From Candidatus Atribacteria bacterium 1244-E10-H5-B2 (lineage in GTDB: Bacteria; Atribacterota; JS1; SB-45; 34-128), in NCBI GenBank assembly GCA_003575245.1, contig NMQN01000605.1, forward strand, positions 1-11,525: a DNA stretch of 11,525 bases, written 5' to 3'. Every line of letters begins with the position of its first letter. Position 1 is the first letter of the stretch. This document shows positions 6,520 to 11,525 of this stretch, piece after piece. The position numbers and the translations under genes are program-made. The notes beneath the pieces were generated by a model, which searched no databases, was not told the origin of the DNA, and saw only the letters and a list, made by a program, of their open reading frames with translations.

Positions 6520-6645
6520 TTAGTTTTCCCTTTTACGAGGTCTTCCTTTAGGACGTTGGTCTATAATAATATCTAAACGCCTTAACCATCTAGATAAGAA
6601 ACTTCTCAGGTTTTATAGGTTTTCCGTAAAAATTACCGAATTATT
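6520..6645 (-). pseudogene. Transposase C-terminal relic, copy 3 (frame-damaged)
   Basis: It has the same 126-base span and the same CAATAATTCGG boundary as copy 2, and ends in the same basic tail (IIIDQRPKGRPRKREN). A lost base after TTTTTA and a gained base before TTTAGA disturb the frame, and a TAG interrupts it, so it is decayed independently of copy 2. It lies directly in front of the TIR gene. Its upstream side follows AACAGGGAACGGTCGTTAAT, a REP-like sequence unrelated to the flanks of the other copies. Confidence 0.6.
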
Positions 6646-6677
6646 GAGCATTAACGACCGTTCCCTGTTTCTTTCCT

Positions 6678-7145
6678 TTACATTGTTTCCTTATCATCAT
6701 ATAATTTCCAAATATTATTTATTCTTTGTAAAAAAAGCCGTCCTTCTCCATAATTTTCTTCAATGATATTATTATCTAAAATAAGAGTTGATGTTAAATA
6801 AGTATATGCCTCTGCATATTCACCGTTAGTATTAATTGCTCCGATATCTACAATATAATTGATATCATCTACATAAAAACTTCCACCACCACACGTTTCT
6901 ATAACAAAAACACCGTCATTCCATGCCTCTTCCAATTCAACAAGCCTATTATATATTTCCGATCCATAAACACAATAACTTTTTACTTTACTCCAATTTT
7001 GATCACTTAAAGCCAGAAAAAATTCTTGTATAACATTCTTTATTTTTGCCTCATCAGTTAAGGGGGTTACTACTCCACCTGTACATCCGGTTAGAAAAAT
7101 TGCTAGCATTAAAAATGTCAATACTAATATACCTTTTCTTTTCAT
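6678..7145 (-). CDS. Lipoprotein with NTF2-like domain, unknown function
   Basis: A 155-aa protein with a short basic N-terminus, hydrophobic core and lipobox LTGC (C21), so it should be exported and anchored by lipid. The mature part, DEAKIKNVIQEFFLALSDQNW, then a tyrosine-rich middle (NGEYAEAYTYLTS) and the end RLFLQRINNIWKLYDDKE, has the helix-then-sheet order of NTF2-like/DUF4878-type lipoproteins, which are small cone-shaped folds. Two cysteines (in SYCVYG and ETCGGG) could pair. GAGG lies about 10 bases before the ATG. The N-terminus (MKRKGIL) resembles that of the neighbouring lipoprotein (MKRPGIL). Not obviously linked to the defence genes. Confidence 0.75.
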   Translation of the reverse strand: MKRKGILVLTFLMLAIFLTGCTGGVVTPLTDEAKIKNVIQEFFLALSDQNWSKVKSYCVYGSEIYNRLVELEEAWNDGVFVIETCGGGSFYVDDINYIVDIGAINTNGEYAEAYTYLTSTLILDNNIIEENYGEGRLFLQRINNIWKLYDDKETM

Positions 7146-7214
7146 AACAATTAAACCTCATTATCAATATTTATTTTCATTGGAAACATTTGTCAAGAAA
7201 TTTCTTTTTAAGTA

Positions 7215-7370
7215 TTAAGTATCTAGATAGATTTTGTTTTTTACTTTTATCTTTGGGGTCAATCTTGACATCAGATATTTCATATTCTTTATACGAGCCC
7301 CTTTTTCTAATTCAATTTTTCTCTGAGGCACAGTAAGATCATCATCTATTCTGGTCTTTTTATTTTGCAT
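7215..7370 (-). CDS. Possible small ORF, 51 aa, basic
   Basis: This frame opens with an ATG seven bases after the stop of the upstream lipoprotein. It encodes a highly charged peptide starting MQNKKTRIDDDLTVPQRKIE, followed by a Lys/Arg-rich half (MKYLMSRLTPKIKVKNK) and TAA. There is no convincing Shine-Dalgarno site, so translation would depend on coupling. Part of it coincides with a REP-like GGGGTCAATCTTGACA (7255-7270), so it may be a gene fragment read through a repeat. Confidence 0.3.
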   Translation of the reverse strand: MQNKKTRIDDDLTVPQRKIELEKGARIKNMKYLMSRLTPKIKVKNKIYLDT

Positions 7371-7377
7371 TGGATAC

Positions 7378-8172
7378 TCAATTACCGGTCTCGAAAGCTA
7401 CCCCTTGATTTTCTAAAAAAGTTATCTGGGCATTTGGGCAAGTTGTTCCAATTACAGAAGTAAGATCTTGGGGAATAAAACTGCCATTATCAGCAGTAGG
7501 TTGTTTAAAACGTGCTTTTGCGTAAGTAATAGAATCACAATCATTCACTTGTCCGTAATACTCTACCCATACTGCGGAATAATCATCCATCCGTTGCCAG
7601 GAACTTGGAACCTTTATTTTTCCGATAAATATCTCTTGATTAATAGATGTATCTATGATCCAAGCTCCCCACCACTCATTTTCTTGCTCATCAACACCGT
7701 ATGCCTCTACCCGCAGACAATACGTACCTCCTTCCACCCAATTATACTTCTTCCTACAGCTCCAACCTTCACCCTCTCCAATAAACCATTCACATGATGC
7801 CCCAGGGCCTGGTTCTGCTTCTAAGGCATTCCACATGGAAAATATGGCCATTTTTCCTACCCACTCACCTTGCATACAACCATTTGTCTGTAGCCCCATA
7901 TAACCTATTTCTTCATTCTTGAAATAGAATGAATGCGCCCAGTAATAGGCGCTTTGGATACCTGGGTCTATATCGATAGTCAAAAGAACATCAAAATTAT
8001 AGAAACCACTGCCTGGGGGCTGGGGCCAATCATACCAAATTACTGCCATATGTCCTGGAGTTATTTGTTCCTGGGGAGGTGCTGGAATATATCCACTTCC
8101 GGAACAACCCAATAAAAACATTAATAGGCAAATACATATTAGTAATAAAAAAAGTATACCCGGTCTTTTCAA
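7378..8172 (-). CDS. Lipoprotein, possible DUF3472-like domain
   Basis: A 264-aa protein starting at a TTG with AGAGGA about 7 bases upstream; no in-frame ATG explains the signal peptide better. The N-terminus MKRPGILFLLLICICLLMFL ends in lipobox LLGC (C23), then a Ser/Gly/Pro linker (SGSGYIPAPPQEQ), predicting an exported lipid-anchored protein. The mature part is rich in aromatic residues. GYMGLQTNG, MAIFSMWNA, then GEGEGWSCRKKYNW and GGTYCLRVEA follow the order seen in DUF3472 proteins, which are beta-sandwich surface proteins; I consider this plausible, not proven. Seven cysteines in the mature part after the lipid Cys suggest disulfides. It precedes the small ORF and the NTF2-like lipoprotein. 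Confidence 0.72.
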   Translation of the reverse strand: MKRPGILFLLLICICLLMFLLGCSGSGYIPAPPQEQITPGHMAVIWYDWPQPPGSGFYNFDVLLTIDIDPGIQSAYYWAHSFYFKNEEIGYMGLQTNGCMQGEWVGKMAIFSMWNALEAEPGPGASCEWFIGEGEGWSCRKKYNWVEGGTYCLRVEAYGVDEQENEWWGAWIIDTSINQEIFIGKIKVPSSWQRMDDYSAVWVEYYGQVNDCDSITYAKARFKQPTADNGSFIPQDLTSVIGTTCPNAQITFLENQGVAFETGN

Positions 8173-8230
8173 ACTATTTTCCTCTTCTTTTTAATATCTA
8201 ACTTTATTCAAATTACTACTGAGAAGGGAT

Positions 8231-8422
8231 TATGGGGTCAAGTCTTGCAATATTACTTTTCCTATCTCTCCCCCAATTTTTTTAATATCAAGAAAGATTG
8301 TTTGTATAGTATTTCTTCTGGAAGTGATGTAATAAATTGTTCCTAAAAATTATATCTGTAATGGCCTAGTCGTGATGCAAAGATAATTTAGTTTTTGTTA
8401 TATTTCAAGACCTGACCCCATA
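8231..8422. mobile_element. Inverted-repeat-bounded 192-bp element, REP/MITE-like
   Basis: The end at 8231-8256 begins TATGGGGTCAAGTCTTG, and the end at 8397-8422 is its inverted copy TATGGGGTCAGGTCTTG. The match extends to about 23 of 26 positions. The interior has no open frame. G4TC-led words of this kind recur singly at 7255 and on the minus strand at 9687-9692, typical of REP sequences mobilised by REP-associated transposases. No flanking target duplication is evident. Confidence 0.55.
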
Positions 8423-8458
8423 CACTCTGGTATATTTTGCGATTTGTATAATCTGCCG

Positions 8459-8520
8459 GGATCAAATCTTTATTCTTGACAGTTAATTAAATTATTTGTC
8501 AAGCAATAAAGATTTGATCC
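8459..8520. repeat. Near-perfect 62-bp hairpin
   Basis: The arm 8459-8481 (GGATCAAATCTTTATT then CTTGACA) pairs with 8497-8520 with a single bulged base, around a 15-nt AT-only loop apart from one G. All 23 bases of the left arm are complementary. It lies 85 bp downstream of the DUF6602 gene stop. It lacks a T-run on either side, so a REPIN or short MITE is likelier than a terminator. Confidence 0.6.
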
Positions 8521-8605
8521 TATATCTCTATGTTGATTTATCTGCTATCATTTTATCTTATCGATACTGTTGAGAATTAGCTAAAAACAATAGTTGGGTT
8601 TGGTT

Positions 8606-9577
8606 TTACTCCTGATCGGAGCTCCCCATACCATAAAAGCTTGATGCCCTACCCGACTCATACTTTCCCTGCATCATAGCAATAAAATCAAATCCGAACT
8701 CTGAAAATCCGAACTCCGTCCACATCAACATAGAACCAATATGAAGGCTATCTGTTATTTGGACCGACTGGTTCATGATAATACCCATCTTCAATAGTGA
8801 TTGCTTGCTAGGTCCTATCGTACTTTCGATCGGTGTTTCTGATTGTAACAAAGAGATTCTACCTGTGAGAGGCTTAGAATGGCCTTCACCTCTTAGTATT
8901 ATACCTCCGAAGAATCCCCTTAATTTAGTTCGCGAAATAATATTACTAAGAGCTTTTTCACTAAACTGAGAATCGCGTTTTAGGTCAAAAAATACTAGGC
9001 CGCAATGAAAAGTTGTGGGTAAGTAAAGCTTATAGCGTTCATTTGAGGAATCAGATCCACCCATTAGGGGTAAAAGCTCGTTGAGGTGAGTAATTGCATC
9101 GTCTACGTTGGACGGAGAAAATTTTGACTTTATTTCAAGTACTCCTCGCACATATTCAGCTGGGATAGCGAGAGAACGACCCTGCGATGAACTATCGGGA
9201 TTATCCTCAATCCACAAAATCGGTGATTCAAGTTGGTCATAAATGATTACATCAAAATGAGGAGATTTGTCTGTACTCTTTAAGCCTTGCGAAACAATAT
9301 AACCAGACGTTACACCATATCGTTTAGGTAAAAAATCAGATAGCCATTTACGAAACTCTGCCTCAGCCACTTTCCCATGATAGACTTCAACCTTATGGGA
9401 CCTTGCTTTTTCTCTAGCACTATCAAATGCGTCAAGCATTTCCTTTCTTGCTGTGAGAAGTTGCTTCCAACCCTGGGAGGGGAATTCAAGTTTTAATTTT
9501 TTCTTACATTGTTTTTTCAAACCTAGATCATTCTTGTCTGAATTACTTGATTTACAATCGTGATTTTTCAACCACAT
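8606..9577 (-). CDS. DUF6602-like protein, putative PD-(D/E)XK nuclease fold
   Basis: A 323-aa protein whose central half follows the DUF6602 pattern: HGKVAEAEFRKWL (67-79), LPKRYGVTSGYIVS, HFDVIIYD (107-114), then PAEYVRGVLEIKS (139-151). The E-D-ExK arrangement (E72 or E74, D109, E148 with K150) matches a PD-(D/E)XK active site, though activity is unproven. A Lys-rich N-terminal 30 residues may bind nucleic acid; the C-terminus is Ser/Gly-rich. It lies 122 bp downstream of the type ISP restriction-modification gene in the same direction, where an accessory nuclease would fit. GGAGG is only 3 bases from the annotated ATG, while the in-frame TTG two codons later is 9 bases away, so the true start may be that TTG. 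Confidence 0.75.
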   Translation of the reverse strand: MWLKNHDCKSSNSDKNDLGLKKQCKKKLKLEFPSQGWKQLLTARKEMLDAFDSAREKARSHKVEVYHGKVAEAEFRKWLSDFLPKRYGVTSGYIVSQGLKSTDKSPHFDVIIYDQLESPILWIEDNPDSSSQGRSLAIPAEYVRGVLEIKSKFSPSNVDDAITHLNELLPLMGGSDSSNERYKLYLPTTFHCGLVFFDLKRDSQFSEKALSNIISRTKLRGFFGGIILRGEGHSKPLTGRISLLQSETPIESTIGPSKQSLLKMGIIMNQSVQITDSLHIGSMLMWTEFGFSEFGFDFIAMMQGKYESGRASSFYGMGSSDQE

Positions 9578-9665
9578 AAACCTCCATTGTTTTATTAGCT
9601 TTTACCAACTATATAACTATCAGACACTTATTTATCAAGAATCGTCCAATGTCACATTTTTTAGA

Positions 9666-9710
9666 TGGAGTTATGTTAAATGTAGAGACCCCGTTTTCAT
9701 TAAAACTCCA
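9666..9710. repeat. Weak inverted repeat over the R-M gene stop
   Basis: TGGAGTT (9666-9672) faces AACTCCA (9704-9710), enclosing the stop codon of the restriction-modification gene and a minus-strand GGGGTCTCTACA word of REP type. The stem is short and the loop is 31 nt, so folding is uncertain. Confidence 0.25.
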
Positions 9711-11525
9711 CAGCTTTATCAATTTCTCTCATAATTCTATCTGTTTCAGCTAGTGCCACAATTATTTTCTGATAGTGCTCGATATCCGTATTTTTCAAAA
9801 CACGCTTCTTGCGGTCTTTCAGCCACTTCTGTGCTGGTTGATAACCACCGATATAAAAATTCCATGCTACTTCGGAAACATTGCCGAAGTATTGCTCGGT
9901 GTTGATAAATACTTTTCCGTTTTTATAAGCTAATTTTTCAACGGTATCAGAACCAGCGATAGGATAAGTTGTTATGAATTGATTTACCCTTGGCGATTCG
10001 AGGAGATGTAAAGAGCGCAATTCTGCTCCAAACGCGACCAGTTTTTTGAAAGTTTTCGTATCTTTCGGATACGGCACGCGCGGAAAATCAATTTTCAAAA
10101 ATTCTTTGTATTTTTCGCGATAGCTTGGTGAGTGTAGAACAGCGTAGATATAATCAAAAATATTTTCGGGAAAAATACTGCCAACAATTTTTTCTATCTC
10201 ATCAACAATTGCCTTTTTTAGATTTAGCGTTTTTGATCCATCCTCGGCGTAAAGATAAAGGGGTGCTATAGTTTCAGCGCCCTGCATACCTGACCGTGTC
10301 CAACTGCGTCTATCAATTATATTCGCACTGACGAAAACGGGTACAGAATTTTCTTCCGGAAATCCACGCTTAAAAATAAGACCTATATTTTTATCAACAA
10401 AGTTTTTCATTACCTCAAAACGCGGATAAGACATAATTCCTTTTGTCACTCCAGTATAGTTTACAAATCTTAAGTCAAATGGACGATATTGTAATTGATT
10501 AATTATAACTGGATTATTTATTAAATCGGTTTTTGCCGTTTTTACCTTCCAGTCTCGTCCATCTTTCAGGAAATACATTGTTACTAATTCTGTCTCACGA
10601 AAATTTGTAAAATTTCTTAAAAGTAAATTTGCCTCTTTCTCATCAAAAAAAATATTTACCCGATCATTTTGTGTCTCTATACCGTTACTATTTACTATGA
10701 ACAGCTCACTAAGCTTAAATCCTTTTTCGTACTCCTGTTTTGCTCCAAAATCTTTTGGTACAAAGAAATAATAAGGCTCGGAATAATCGAGCTTTTTCCA
10801 TTCAATTTTTTGTAAATCGTCTTCCTCGAGTGTCTTAAATTTGCTATCTCTCTTGCCATATATTTCGGCGTGCCGAACCATACCAAGACCTTTCTTCTCG
10901 CCCGCCTTACGCACAAAAATATTTATTGATACGCCTAGCTGAATGTTAAAAATATTTTCATCTTTGCCACCGTCCGGTGCTTTTTCTTTTTTCTTAGAAT
11001 TGCCATGAAGATCAAGAATATAAATCTCGTTAAAAGTTTCTAACAAATGTTTGCGCATTTGCCGATGAGTAATGCCGTCAATGAATGAATTATTAGTAAT
11101 CATCGCCACAATACCGTTTTTGTTTTTCTCCATAAAATGTTCGGCAAAGCGAATAAATTTTACGTAGTCGTCATCAAGATTAATTTTTCGCTCATTCAAT
11201 CCTGTTTTGTAGTCCTTTATTAGTTGTAGAATCCACTTACCTTTATTTTGTGAGCTGATACTATATGGTGGATTTCCTATAACAACCATAATGGGTGTTT
11301 CGCTTTTGATTTTGTCAGCTTCCCTGGCTTCCTCTGCAATACTTTCGGCAAAGCCAAATGACAAAAGATTTTGTTGCGCTTCACTCTGTTCAAGAGAGTT
11401 TGTGAGGTAAATACCTAATCGTCTATGAAATTTCCAAAATCCGGTTTGTTTGAAAGCCAAGCTCAACTTGAGATGCGCGATAGTATATGGTGCCATCATT
11501 AGCTCGAAACCGTGCAAGCGGGGCA
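9700..11525 (-). CDS. Type ISP restriction-modification enzyme, N-terminus beyond window
   Basis: Only the C-terminal 608 residues are present; the frame is open to the window edge and the TTG at 11517 is not a start. The visible part opens in the N6-adenine methyltransferase domain: LHGFELMMAPYTIAHLKL, then VVIGNPPYS, motif IV (NPPY) for adenine flipping and methylation. The remainder is the target-recognition region. Its end (GGYQPAQKWLKDRKKRVL, then TDRIMREID) is the signature of the type ISP C-terminal specificity domain. In these single-chain enzymes a Mrr-like nuclease and a translocase precede the methyltransferase, so about 900 residues would lie outside. Those parts are not seen, so a methyltransferase-only relative (for example DISARM type) is possible. 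It would protect against phage by cutting unmethylated DNA. Confidence 0.85.
   Translation of the reverse strand, partial: PRLHGFELMMAPYTIAHLKLSLAFKQTGFWKFHRRLGIYLTNSLEQSEAQQNLLSFGFAESIAEEAREADKIKSETPIMVVIGNPPYSISSQNKGKWILQLIKDYKTGLNERKINLDDDYVKFIRFAEHFMEKNKNGIVAMITNNSFIDGITHRQMRKHLLETFNEIYILDLHGNSKKKEKAPDGGKDENIFNIQLGVSINIFVRKAGEKKGLGMVRHAEIYGKRDSKFKTLEEDDLQKIEWKKLDYSEPYYFFVPKDFGAKQEYEKGFKLSELFIVNSNGIETQNDRVNIFFDEKEANLLLRNFTNFRETELVTMYFLKDGRDWKVKTAKTDLINNPVIINQLQYRPFDLRFVNYTGVTKGIMSYPRFEVMKNFVDKNIGLIFKRGFPEENSVPVFVSANIIDRRSWTRSGMQGAETIAPLYLYAEDGSKTLNLKKAIVDEIEKIVGSIFPENIFDYIYAVLHSPSYREKYKEFLKIDFPRVPYPKDTKTFKKLVAFGAELRSLHLLESPRVNQFITTYPIAGSDTVEKLAYKNGKVFINTEQYFGNVSEVAWNFYIGGYQPAQKWLKDRKKRVLKNTDIEHYQKIIVALAETDRIMREIDKAVEF

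Larger units (their letters stand above)
8173..8605. other. Intergenic region occupied by repeat elements
   Basis: This 433-bp gap between the DUF6602 gene and the lipoprotein pair has no coding frame I can support. It holds the 192-bp inverted-repeat element and the 62-bp hairpin, with short AT-rich spacers. Confidence 0.55.

Noticed and set aside
7468..8115. Plus-strand ORFs opposite the 264-aa lipoprotein
   Set aside because: They are antisense shadows. The minus-strand frame has a lipobox signal peptide, a ribosome site and a coherent protein.
10695..10916. 73-aa minus-strand ORF inside the R-M gene
   Set aside because: It is an alternative frame of the clearly coding type ISP sequence, with no supporting signals.

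Overview
This is an AT-rich bacterial fragment in which every recognisable gene lies on the minus strand. Purine-rich Shine-Dalgarno sites, two lipobox signal peptides and a consensus -35/-10 promoter mark it as bacterial. Abundant transposase debris and REP-like inverted repeats suit a repeat-rich anaerobe of the Clostridia or Atribacterota type. That taxonomic guess is weak, because no rRNA or marker gene is present.

Layout from low to high coordinate. (1) 1-1066: most of a type I glycerate kinase, cut by the window start. (2) 1067-2002: about 935 bp with no credible gene, holding four copies of a quasi-palindromic repeat of about 30 nt, other inverted repeats and two DnaA-box-like words. 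(3) 2003-6645: an accessory, defence-like block. Read 5'->3' on the minus strand it runs: transposase-tail relic 3, a TIR-domain protein with an unknown C-terminal domain, a 149-aa unknown protein, relic 2, a HEPN-like protein, relic 1, and a DUF4143-type ATPase with a nuclease-like tail. (4) 6678-8172: two lipoproteins of unknown role with a possible 51-codon ORF between them. (5) 8173-8605: two inverted-repeat elements. (6) 8606-11525: a DUF6602-like putative nuclease-fold protein and the C-terminal 608 residues of a type ISP restriction-modification enzyme that runs off the window end.

The most notable pattern is in block 3. Three copies of the same transposase 3' end share one sharp boundary word (CAATAATTCGG), lie in the same orientation, and each sits directly in front of a different accessory gene. 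With the R-M enzyme and DUF6602 gene nearby, the window looks like a defence island assembled or reshuffled at a repeated sequence. Whether the TIR, HEPN and ATPase genes form one system or are independent passengers cannot be decided from sequence alone. The separate promoter of the ATPase gene argues for at least partial independence.
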